From Paracyclopina nana (lineage: Eukaryota > Arthropoda > Copepoda > Cyclopoida > Cyclopettidae), in assembly GCA_019096065.1 (NCBI GenBank), contig JAGUCH010000002.1, positions 11,048,501 to 11,112,500 on the forward strand: a stretch of DNA of 64,000 nucleotides, written 5' to 3'. A program made the translations under genes and the position numbers. Under the pieces are notes generated by a model. It was not told the origin of the DNA and made no database searches. It worked only from the letters and a program-made list of their open reading frames with translations. This document shows, in pieces, positions 12,001 to 22,500 of this stretch (its first letter is position 1; every line of letters starts with the position of its first letter).

Positions 12001-12473
12001 AAGGTGGAGCGCGTGGAAATGTAATTACGCCGCGCGGACGCTAAAATTGCTCGAGTTGCTCAAAGTGCTCCTTTTTTGCAGCAAGGACGTGCGACTCCCG
12101 GTGCAGCTACAAAGGGCCATGGCGGCCGAGGCCGAGGCCGCTCGCGAGGCTCGGGCGAAAGTAAGTTCTAAATTGGTTTGACGATCTGCTGCTCAGTTTT
12201 ATGATCGCCTAGGTCATTGCGGCTGAGGGTGAGCAAAAGGCCTCGAGGGCTCTCCGCGAGGCAGCCGAGGTCATCTCTGAAAGCCCGTCGGCTCTGCAGG
12301 TATATTATTCTATATGCGCCGCTTTGATGTCCTTTAAACGGGAGTTGAGCATATGGATTTTTTTATAGCTCCGCTACCTCCAAACGTTGAACACGATCTC
12401 GGCGGAGAAAAACTCGACCATCATCTTCCCCGTGCCGATGGACATCGTCTCCCATTTCCTGCGACGCGATTGA
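9077..12473 (+). CDS. Stomatin / MEC-2-like SPFH membrane protein
   Basis: Membrane scaffold of the stomatin-podocin-MEC-2 family, which binds cholesterol-rich membrane and regulates ion channels. Exons: 9077-9605, 10021-10121, 10506-10661, then 10940-11037 or 11202-11299, then 11859-12020, 12082-12160, 12213-12299, 12369-12473. All phases agree, giving 438 aa (417 if ATG 9140 is used). Exon 2 encodes the hydrophobic hairpin ([20 protein letters not shown]) followed by the MEC-2-like [16 protein letters not shown] at the exon 3 start. The SPFH core carries [12 protein letters not shown], and the C-terminal helix is Ala/Glu-rich ([20 protein letters not shown]), ending with the typical [10 protein letters not shown]. 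The N-terminal ~170 residues are long, Ser/Asp/Glu-rich, and include a Cys cluster ([15 protein letters not shown]) that could be palmitoylated. First-exon start is the least certain point. Confidence 0.9.
10691..10872. repeat. Intronic inverted repeat with alternating GC tracts
   Basis: CATACCGTGCGCGCGCGCGC (from 10691) is mirrored by GCGCGCGCGCACGGTATG (to about 10872) with roughly 140 bases between. It lies in the intron immediately before the duplicated stomatin exon pair, so the transcript could form a strong GC stem. Alternating GC also favours Z-DNA. Function is speculative. Confidence 0.7.
10940..11037 (+). CDS. Stomatin alternative exon 4a
   Basis: A 98-base exon, phase 0 in and phase 2 out, encoding a [20 protein letters not shown] segment of the SPFH domain and ending with VEDF. 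It has strong splice sites (gtgctgtag before, gtagcc after). It aligns residue by residue with exon 4b; only one of the two can be used without breaking the frame. Confidence 0.88.
11202..11299 (+). CDS. Stomatin alternative exon 4b
   Basis: Also 98 bases, phase 0 in and phase 2 out, encoding [20 protein letters not shown] and ending with LENH. It is preceded by ttttccacgtag and followed by gtaaac. Including both 4a and 4b would add 196 bases and shift the frame, so selection between them is expected to be mutually exclusive. Confidence 0.88.
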
Positions 12474-15214
12474 TTATACCTATGCCACTAAAAAATGTAC
12501 GATATTTAGTAAAAATGCATCTTCGATCGCAGCCGACTACAATGATATGCTGCCGCTCCAGATTAACCGAAGGCAGCCTCTACAGCAGATTTCACAAACA
12601 TCATTAATCTCTTGGAGTTTTAGAGCCAGCTCATCTATCACTGCGCTTTGGCTGCAAACGCGTTTACCCAAGAACAGTTGAGCAAGCGCTCGGCGAACGC
12701 CTTTGTTTCATCGAATTTTGATCCCCCAGAAATGATAGATGAACTGGCTCTTGCAAGCATCATCGGGGGAGAAAGCTGTCGACTCTAATAACGCAGACTC
12801 GCGCGTGGAATTTACTCGAGCCGTTCAGCTGACATTTATGACTATGTTATAACTTTAAATGGAAACGAACAATGATCATGAGGTTTCGATATGGCAACAA
12901 CTATGAGCGCATGCGATGGCAACGATGATCTTCTCAGTAGTAGGGGTCGATGATGCTCATGAAGACGTCGACGACAATTTTCTGGAAGAGGCTCAGCGAG
13001 TTGGGGCGACGGTGATAACCGTACGACCTGAGGGATGAAAACATCATTAGTTCATGGAAATAAGCCGAGTTATGCATGCGTGAAAAATGTCCCATCTCGG
13101 AGAAAAAGCCCTACTTCATCACGCGAGCCAGAGACAAGTTGCGCGAGCATAATTTATTCACAAGTGAGAAAAACCTTGACGGTGGAGTTTTTAAACTGCC
13201 TTTTCATTGATCGCGGTCAACGCGGAAAATTAGACGCGAGTTCCGAATGTTTACGCGAGCTTTTTTCATCAAGCTTCAAGCGGCCACTCATGAAAAGCGG
13301 CACTATTTTCTCTTATGTAAAAGAGGTGTCTTCGCGTGCAGGGCAATAGATGGAGAGTATAGTGCTTGCTGAGTAAAAAGAGAGGAATTGTCATATCCGA
13401 GTCTACCTCAGCTATTTCTGCCCTCAGAAAAATTGGCGAATAGAGTCAAGCCAACCAAAACGGCTGATTGTTAATTCCCTTAACTGAAGACTCTTTAATG
13501 ACTTTGACTCTTCTTTCTCACATGGCTCACAATTGTGGATTACATTTGTAAAAACAGAGTTAGTGATGCTGGTGGGGGACCATGTAAAATGCCCAAATGG
13601 CCCAAAATTTTAAAACATAAAAATTTCACCTCAGGCAGCACCCTTGGGCCATGAAGAGTCCAAATAAGAAAATTATTTTTGCCTAACTCAAAATTTTAGA
13701 TTTGAAAAATTCCAATGCAGAATGATCCCTTGTGACAAGGAGAGTGCACACATAAAATTTGACAATCGTAATACTTAAGGAAGTACCTTAAATAATAACT
13801 TAAACATTGTTATTGTGCTTGGCACAAAGTGGCCCAAAATTTTAGCACAATAACAATGCTTAAGTTATTTTTCAAATCTAAAATTTTGGGCCACTTTGTG
13901 CCTGGCACAATAACAATGTTTAAGTTATTATTTAAGGCACTTCCTTAAGTATTAGGATTGTAAAATTTTATGAGTGCACTCTCCTAGTCACAAGGGATCA
14001 TTCTGCATTGGAATTTTTCAAATCTAAAATTTTGGGCCACTTTGTGCCTGGCACAATAACAATGTTTAAGTTATTATTTAAGGCACTTCCTTAAGTATTA
14101 GGATTGTAAAATTTTATGAGTGCACTCTCCTAGTCACAAGGGATCATTCTGCATTGGAATTTTTCAAATCTAAAATTTTGGGCCATTTGGGCCTCCAGAC
14201 CATTATACAGTAATTTTTTCAATCTTAAAGTTAATATTTAAGTGACTTCCCTTTAAGTTAGGCAAAAATAATTTTCATATTTGGACTCCTCATTGCCCAA
14301 GGGTGCTGCCTGAGTTTAAATTTTTAGGTTATAAAATTTTGGGCCATTTGGGCATTTTATATGGTCCCTTCTGGTGGCAGCCACTTTTTGCCAATGTTCA
14401 CTAATTTATGCCAAAACTAGAGTTCCATCCCTCCCCCTATGAAGCCTTATTTAGTTGCAGTGATGGGCTGAGCTTAAGCTGCCATTGATAGAGAATCGAA
14501 TGACTTTATATCGGATGATCTCACAGTGCATGAACAGTTGAGAATCAACAGTGTTGCTTGATCAGAGATATTTTCTCCTTTCAACTAGAGGCATTTTGCT
14601 AAAACTGTTTAACAAAATGTTAAAATTAGTCTCGTCACACTGACAAATTATCTTCAGAGCAGCCGTGACTGCCAAAGTTGCCGATAAAGAGGGAATATTC
14701 AGTTTCAAAGTAATTTTTACTAATAATTGCCTGATCAAGTTGAAGTTATTTTTTGCCTGATAATTGCAGCAAGGATCCTTTTTAATTTGGCCAATTTGCA
14801 AATGCTTCCATAAATGTCATAGCTGTGACAGGTGTTTAATTTCAGTTCATAGACCCATGGGCGCTGACTCAAAAACGCTTAGTGACTCTCAGTTTGTCTC
14901 AGCAAGCACGCTACTCTCCCTATATTGCCCTGTTCACGCGATGCTTGCTTACTTTTTCCCCCTGAGCTGAGCAGCAAGAAATGGCAAAAACAAGCAGCGC
15001 ACAACACTAATATCCTTTGCGCTACTCTGCTTTCAAATGTCCATTGCCTCCCTGAGGCTTATTTTTCATGGCGGAAAAAAATGTCGCTTGCCATGTGCTC
15101 CCATTTAACGCACGCGGGGGAGGCGATTCACAATATAGTAGCAGGATTTTTATGGAGCATTGTCACAGCACATATGCTTCGATTTGGCGAGTCGTCAGCA
15201 TTTCCGCAGTCCAG
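12474..15214. other. Gene-free interval between stomatin and phospholipase
   Basis: No supported exon on either strand. It holds the large foldback element at 13576-14370. The remainder is AT-rich unique-looking sequence, including the stomatin 3' UTR, for which I saw no clear AATAAA nearby. Confidence 0.5.
13576..14370. mobile_element. 795-bp foldback element with internal tandem duplication
   Basis: The arms (GGGACCATGTAAAATGCCCA... and its inverse ending ATATGGTCCC) run inward for more than 100 bases. CTGGTGG flanks both ends (13569-13575 and 14371-14377), a likely 7-8 base target duplication. Inside the right arm a 146-base block is repeated twice in tandem (starting 13871 and 14017, with the next partial copy at 14163). 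No protein is encoded, so it would be non-autonomous. Confidence 0.8.
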
Positions 15215-15422
15215 TTAGCGCCTCAGCGGTCGGCGATGAACAAGACTGACTGCGGCATGCCCATAAATGAGCATAAAATGCACTGGCTTTGCAGCGAACT
15301 CGCTGCCACGCGGCAATTACGCACGTAACTGCGAATCCTGGCATGATCTCGTTTTTGGCAACATGCGCGGAAAAAATAGCCTTCGGCCGAATCGATGCGA
15401 AACGGATCAATGGAAATAATAC

Positions 15423-18400
15423 CTGGGTTCCTCGCTGCGAGCGTTGTCCACGATGGAGTTTGAATGGGCGTCGTCGTAGACGGTCTCGAAGAACTGCCAC
15501 ATCTTGGGCTTGGTCACGTCCAGCTCGTAGCGGCGGCATCGCGGCCTCTGCGGCTCGGGGTGGATGGAGAGGGCCCGAACGATCCACAGCGGAAGGCTGA
15601 CTGGAAGGCTCCCGGCCACGTCCACGTACTCGACGCACCTCTGAAGCAAAAAAGACCTTTGAGAGCAAAAAGGCCCAACTTTCTTGAATGGCCCATAGGC
15701 GGCTAATTATTTACAAAGTCCTTTTCTGGGTCTGAATACCGCACACAAACGCAACGCAACGCACACTGATGAATACCGTATACTTCTAAATACCGCATCA
15801 TACTTTTTATATTACATCAATGAAATTGGCTGGAGGATAACGCAGATTATTTTTTAGTGACAAGAAACGCGAGTCATCATGAATACGTTAACGTGTGAAT
15901 CCTGAAAGCAGCGAAATAATTCTGAAACATTCTTGAAAAAGAGGAAAAATGCAGCTATAGCCTGGTTTCAACAATGAAAATTAGTTCATTCATCAAAACC
16001 AGAGCAGTACATTTTGATGAGAGCATCTCGCTCTCAACAGCAGCTGAACCCTTTTGGGGATTTACTTCGGTACAGCTCAAACTACAGCTCCGATCGGAAC
16101 GAAAATTTGAGGGCTTTAGGGTTTCTCGATAAAATTACCAAATAAAAAACGGCATAGCAAAAGGAGTTTTGAGAATGTTCTGCTCATCAAAATCTACTGC
16201 TCTGATCAAAACCAATGATTTAAGTGGTGGCGTAAAGCACTACGTGAAAACAATTTGTTTTAATTATGCGAGCATCGGAATAATGGCCTGTTTTCATTTT
16301 TTCAAATGGATTTGCCTTTTTTTGCTGCGTCAGTGTTTTGTAGTGTGCGTTGCGTATGTGTGCGGTATTTAGTACATACGCCCTTCTATTTTGGCACCGA
16401 GATGATGGTGACGACGGCCATTAGGCGAAACGATCGCGAAAACGGCTCCTTCAAGAAGATAGGCAAACTTGCACTCCGCCATTGTTTTTTTGGGTAAGAG
16501 TCAAGTGCGCGCAGAAGAAATACGGTTTGTTTTCTCAGGCTCGAGCGGACGGCGATACGGAAAGAAGGGAAGAAAAGGCTCTAACCTTGATGGGATGGTC
16601 GAACTTGTAGCAGGTGAGGCCGGCCACGTTGAAGAACACTTTGCCCAGCGCGTTGGCCACCCTCGTTTTGGCACTTTTGAGACATCTGACAAAGGCTTTG
16701 TCGCATTCGCAGGGTGACCGCGTCACCGGTGAGTAATTGCAGAGGCCGTTTTTGCAATGTCCGGGGCTCATGTACTCGCCAGTCACGGTCAGGCAGAGGT
16801 CGTGATCTCTGGAAGGCGATAAAAGACGGTCGAATAAAAAAGCGCACCGCCTGCCGATGCGTAGTCCAAGCTACATATTTTAATTTTCCCTTGGCTCTGC
16901 CGTAACGCGCGCAAAGTTACCTTTCGGAAAGTAAAAATTGTCATATGGCAACGGAGTTTTGCCATCCAACCACTTAAGAAGGGCTTCTCAACTAGTTGAA
17001 CCAGAAATCTAGTTAACAAACTTAGGGCAAAATTTCGAAAAACTTTGATCATTTCAGCTGTATTTTATATGCCAAAAAGACGTATTCACGCGAATGAGAA
17101 AATCAGCTTCTTTTTGGCCATGAAAATAGCTCAAAGTAGTGAGAATTGATAGAAAAAGGTTCAAATTCACCTTAAAAATGAAAAATTGTCTGTAATAGTT
17201 TCTATGAGAGAAAAGAACAGCCAATTTTGCCTACTTTCTGGATTGTAAGGAATTTGGGGGCACATGAACGGGATAATAGGGTGTTCACCTACGCCTAGTT
17301 TCTTTAAAATCTTACGGCATCCTGAATGAAATGCTCAAGTTTTCGTACTTCTGATTAATCAAAATGCTTCAAGCTCTTCAACCAAAAGAGGTGTGAAAAA
17401 TGGCCCAATTCAAGCTATCAAAAGTCATCAGTTCTGAAATAGGAGGCTTAAGTAAAACGCACTTTAAGGGAAGGAAAAAATTTCCTTTGTAGGTGAACAC
17501 CGCATTAACGCCGCATTTTTCAAGGCTACGCATAATGGCATGGTACGACGACTATTTGATGAACATTAAAAGTTTGCGGTGGACACTGACGTGCAAACGA
17601 CAAAGCGGATCCACCCTGGTTTAATTGAAAAAAAAAATACTTTCAAGTCTGCGCGAGAAAAATTAGCCGCGTGTCCCCCCATAAATATCTTGTCCTGAGC
17701 CAAATATGCCGCGGGGAATTTCCAACTGCTGCCGACAATTTGAGAATGAAGTGCGAGGGAATGAACGACTTCAAAAAGTTGAGTGCGTGGTGCAAAAGCG
17801 GGCCCCGAAATAAAGCCTGCATGCAGCTTGCGGCTAATTCGCCTCGAGGGTTCATTCGGTGCATCGGCGTACGAAACGTAAGAAACGCGCTTCCCGTGGT
17901 GATTTCTTGCATAACGGAAGCATCACATCTCGCGGAGTCGACGAACTCGCAGTTTGCTCGGCTGGTTTTGCGGTTGAACGATGTGCAAATTGGCTGGTGT
18001 CGTCCTTCCGCGGCAACGCAACCGGGCCGACTAATTGCCGCATTTTGTCATCCCACCTCCTCCCAAAACGGCTGCCGATGCAGGCCACTTTGTAAAAGAA
18101 GGGCTAGCGGACAACGACCCAAGTCTGACCGCCATGCCATGCTACACACATTTATATATATTGACGCCAACAAAAGAGCAGCGGGAGTATAAGGTCAAAA
18201 ACCGACTTCCGGCTCTTTGATGATGGCCCACTTCTCTTATAGGTAGAATAATACGCCAACGAGAAACGATCCTCCAAAGCGGCATTCCAGCAGTGGCAAT
18301 ATACCATACATGCTATAGTTGGGATGATACGGCCAAAAGGAAAAAAGGCTCCTCCATTCCATGGATGGCTACAAAAAATGCGTCCGAGAGATAAGCCAGG

Positions 18401-19127
18401 ACGCGAGAAGAACAACGGTGCTAATAACTGATCTTTTCTTCCACGAAACGGATGATGGAAGGGGAAAAAAATAAAATAATGTGCGGAATCGGACCCGCTG
18501 CGGGCCTTCCTCGTTCGCATACCTGCAACACCGATCGGCCTCGGCATGGTAGCCAATGTCGCTGTAGTGCTCGGCCACGGAGCCCTGGCCGCACCACTTC
18601 GTCCCGGGGAAAATGAGGATGCGGTTGAACATGTTCAACGACCACAACGACTGGCTGCTCGACGCGCCCGCCTCGCCGCTCTGACCGGTGACGACCTCGT
18701 TGCTGAGCGTCGAGGCCGCCGACGACCCGCTCCGGTCCCACTCCACGCGCGCCTCGACTTTGGGAGGCTGCAGCACGGAGAAGTAGGCCTCGGGGTCCCG
18801 GCTGAACAACTGGGCGTGCACGCGTTCGCACCGCTCCACGAGCAACGACATCTTTTGCTTGGACAGCTTCACCACAGCCGCCGAGGAGGTCACATTGGCC
18901 AGGTGCCACCTGACGGCCTCGGGGTCGCCGACGAGGTCGCACTCCTTGGCGGACCCGTGGTAAATCACCAGCCTCTGCCTAGGGCTGCCCCCGCCTCCGG
19001 AGTTGGCAACGCCGCTCTCGATGTAGTACACGGGCCGCGGACTGTACGAGAACTGCGACCGGCCCCACTCGACGGCCTCGAGGCCGCCGACGAGGATGAC
19101 AAGCAGGGCGATCAGCGGCTGCACCAT
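15423..19127 (-). CDS. Secreted group III phospholipase A2 (3' end unresolved)
   Basis: Calcium-dependent sPLA2 that hydrolyses the sn-2 bond of phospholipids, of the same fold family as the bee enzyme. Coding exons on the minus strand are 19127-18523, 16808-16586 and 15640-15423, with agreeing phases, about 348 aa so far. A signal peptide follows Met 19127 (MVQPLIALLVILVGG). The calcium loop is FPGTKWCGQG; the catalytic pair is in CCRDHDLC, split by the first intron between Arg and Asp-His-Asp; further paired cysteines follow (CECDKAF, GLTCYKF). About 170 residues precede the calcium loop, an extension seen in some insect group III enzymes. The third exon ends in phase 2, so at least one terminal exon is missing; 15302-15215 is a weak, in-phase candidate ending in TAA. 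An internal-Met start at 19157 is possible but lies before the signal peptide. Confidence 0.88.
16000..16204. mobile_element. hAT-like MITE in a phospholipase intron
   Basis: Ends CAGAGCAGTACATTTTGATG and CATCAAAATCTACTGCTCTG are inverted repeats. A perfect 8-base duplication ATCAAAAC flanks it (15992-15999 and 16205-16212). CAG..CTG termini with 8-bp duplications are characteristic of hAT transposons. At 205 bases it cannot encode a transposase. Part of its interior (ACAGCTCCGATCGGAACGAA) recurs at about 53225, marking a degenerate relative at about 53155-53310. Confidence 0.82.
17280..17501. mobile_element. MITE with GGTGTTCACCTACG termini
   Basis: Inverted ends GGTGTTCACCTACG and GTAGGTGAACACC bound a 222-base non-coding unit in the large phospholipase intron. 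It is the inverted-orientation relative of the element nested at about 2049-2300: both contain the motif for ATCTTACGGCATCCT and a shared CTTCTGATTAATCA. Confidence 0.75.
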
Positions 19128-19536
19128 GATGTTGGTCTGCTCGTTTCGGCGGTCCACTGTGGATTATTTTAAAAGTTGTTGCCTCATGGATATGAAGTTG
19201 TTGTCGGTGGTGCAAGAGCTTCGGTAGCGCGCCATACTCAATCACACGTACAGCAGCGTACGCGGTTGCTGCTAGGAGACGCCGCAGGACAATTTTATGC
19301 ATGTACGGACTACTGCGTGGGGTCCATAAATGACACATTAGCTTATGCTAATTGCTGCTAGACCAAAACTTTCTCTGGATGCCGAACGTGCTTCCGAGGA
19401 AAGTGCCGGAAACGCCGTGCTCATCTAGTACTGTAGTATAAATGTGTGTGTGTATTTAAGACCGGAAAAATCCATGTAGTAGCAAAGAACAACTATTTGA
19501 ACTTCCTTCCCAACTTCGCTTTTTGATGCGATGATG

Positions 19537-22500
19537 CTACTGGAACATGGCGACCAACTGTTTCGTCGATTTGGCGATGTCGAAGGCACACTGGATCACT
19601 TGCTGCGTCACAAAGCCCTGATGGAGAGGCTCCTTCTGAGAACGGGCTATCAGGATACGACACTCTGTCTCGAAATGCTGCGCAGCGGCCATTAAGTCCG
19701 CCAAGGCCAAGCCGAGTGGACTTCGGCCCCACGGAGCCTCGTCCTCGCCATCCTCGCTTTCCGGGAACAGTGACACCATATCTGTCACGGCACGAACAAT
19801 GCGCTCGGAGCAAGGTATGAAGGCATCGAATTTCTCGTCTTTGGCAGACACCAACAGCTCTTGTATGCATCTCGTGATGGCCTCCGTGCGACGGACAACC
19901 TCCTCTTGAGTGGGCAGAATGCCACCACTTGGCCCCACATAGGACTCGTAGCCGCTCACTGGCAGACTAGAAGTGGTGCCCCTACCGTCGTCGTTGTAGT
20001 AGTTGTGGTAGTACGAGGAGGCCGCGCTCGAGGCCGGAGGAGGGGGCGAGGGATGGCCCAGCCTGTTGTTCATGTACAATGGCAAGCTGGTCGGCCCACT
20101 ATTGGCCGGCATGGGCGAAACCGTGGGCCTCCGTTGCTGCTGCTCGAACATGGACACAGTCGCGGCACTCCTCACCGGAGGCAACGGCTTCGCGGAGGCC
20201 GGGTGCGTCGGCGTCGCGTACTCGTTTTCAGTGTACGACCCTTGAGGGCTGCCTCGGCCCTTTAAAGCGTGGTTCTCGTTGACCAGTTTGTTCACCATGG
20301 TCGACAGGCGGGAAATCTCCGACCTCATGTCATCGTTCGAGTCGATCAGGGCCTGCACCCGCACTTCCGAGTTTTCCAGCTGCTGCTTTAAAGCCAAAAA
20401 TTCACTGCTCGGATTCGCACTGGCTGCGGACGTGGCCGCCAAGGGGACTTTTTTGCCGAATTGAGACCCCGAGGCTGATGTGCCGCTCGAGTTGCTTTTG
20501 GCTGGCGATGATTGCAATGAGGAGGAGCTGATGATGTTATTGTGACCACTCGATGGCCTTGCACGAGGCAAGGTGCTATTTGACTTAGTCATTTCATCAG
20601 ATGGTGTGTCGGGTATGTTGTAGTAGTCATCGTCTGACGCAACGTGGTCGTAAATGGGCTCGTCGTCAGACCCGGCGGAAGACATTAACCTGAAAAAGTT
20701 GCGCAGGGAAATAGGGCTGGATTCAAAGCACGTGCTTTCCAATGATGAGTCAGACCTGTTTGCCATTGAGGCTGGAAGTGACTTGTGCTGGGGGCCTCGC
20801 ACACTGGCGGGAACTTCACGCAAGGGGCTCTTCTGGTGGCCCCCCATTTCCGTTAAGCGGCGACGAATTTCCTTCAGGACGTCCGTGACCAAGGCGGCAA
20901 ACTCGGCCTTGTCCAGCCTTGCCAGCTTTTGCCGGGCTTGATTCCTTGAAGTGCCATAGTCTGGGTTGACTGGTAGAAATGGAAGACACGCCGTGGACAG
21001 GCTCGCGCTAGCACCGGTGCTCTGCAATAAACCATCTAATTTCGTATGTTCATCGATATTTTGCTGCCACCGCACTCACCTTAGCATACAAATTGTTCCA
21101 AATGATATCCGTTTCTCTACGGTCCACTTCGTCGTAAGTGTCGATGGCAAGCTCTTCAAAAACGTGATTACTTAGCATTTGAAGCTTCCTTTTCGCCAAT
21201 TTGGCCTCCTCGTTAACTCCACTGCAAAGGGAGGAAAACGCTCAGGTGAAGTTGACTTAACTTCGTTTCCAAAACGAAGAAATTACCTGATTTTGCCGAC
21301 CTCGGGAATTATGAAATGTTGCCCATTATTGTGATCAGGCCTTCGTTGGCACAAGAAAAAAGATAGCCGATCTGACACTTCGTACATCGAATGGTTAACT
21401 CGTTGGGCAATTTGATGAAAGCCAGCACTCCTGAGGAAGAACACCTAGTTAGCATCATGAATTGCCGTTCCTTTCCCAACACTTATCATTTTTAAAACCT
21501 TGCACACGATGTGCCACGATTATGCAAATACGTACGTATTTACTTTTAAACAATTATCAGTAAAAATAAGGCTACGAAAGAAGAAGTAACTCCAATTTTT
21601 TTAGCCAAATGAAACTCAATTTCACGGTGTATTGATTTCACTGGCATGAAACCTTAGCTGTAGCAAGTAGATTGACCATTCATCTCCAATTAATAATGAT
21701 CCTGTCAAACACACAAAAATTATATTTCTTTTAGGGTTTCCTAACTTCATGCACTCAAAAGCAGCAGCAGCAGCCAAAAGTCAAAGGGCGGCATCTTTTT
21801 ATTAGTCCTGGAACGAATATTTTTCATGACTGAAAATGCATTTTCAGATTGACACTGTTTATATAGTACACAACATGTGCCAAAAAATGAGCAGTAAAAT
21901 AAACAGCCTTTCGCATAAACTTTAAAATTCAAGTGACTAATTTCCTTTGTCCATAGAGCCATAATGTTTAAAAATTCAGAACAACATTCAATGTTGCATC
22001 GCATAGCAAATGATGCATGAACTTGATTTTTAGAAGCCATCATACTAAACTTGCAGATTTTGGTGACAGCTTGAACCATGGCAACATTAAGAGAGAGAAA
22101 AAAAACCAACCAAAGTAAGGGCATGAAAAGGGAGCATATATTAGTTTGTATCGTTTCTTTTTGTAATTTTTTCCCTCTCTTTTTCAAAAGTAAATGAAAA
22201 ATCTTGGCTTTTTTTAAACAGTAGTGAATTGATTCAATATATGCGCTTCATTTCACGATGATAGGCAACTATTAATAGGCAGAGCAAAGAGCAATTGTTC
22301 GAATAACAAGCTATTTAGAATATTGAGCTAGCACAGCAGCCTCTGCTACACACATTTCTGGGCAATATCAAATTAATCAGCTCATGCAGAGCAATTCACA
22401 TTGACTTGAAGGGGGTCCTAACCCAAACTCTTTACAACACCCAAAAAATATACATTTTCTGAAAGCTTATGTTCTCAGGGTTTATTTGGTAGTAATTTTA

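Noticed and set aside
15215..15302. Terminal exon of the phospholipase
   Set aside because: It is in phase and ends in TAA, but the acceptor lacks a pyrimidine tract and the peptide shows no family signature; kept only as a weak candidate.
18546..19172. 208-codon plus-strand frame opposite the phospholipase first exon
   Set aside because: Antisense shadow of a GC-rich real exon; Arg/Ala-rich composition with no domain.
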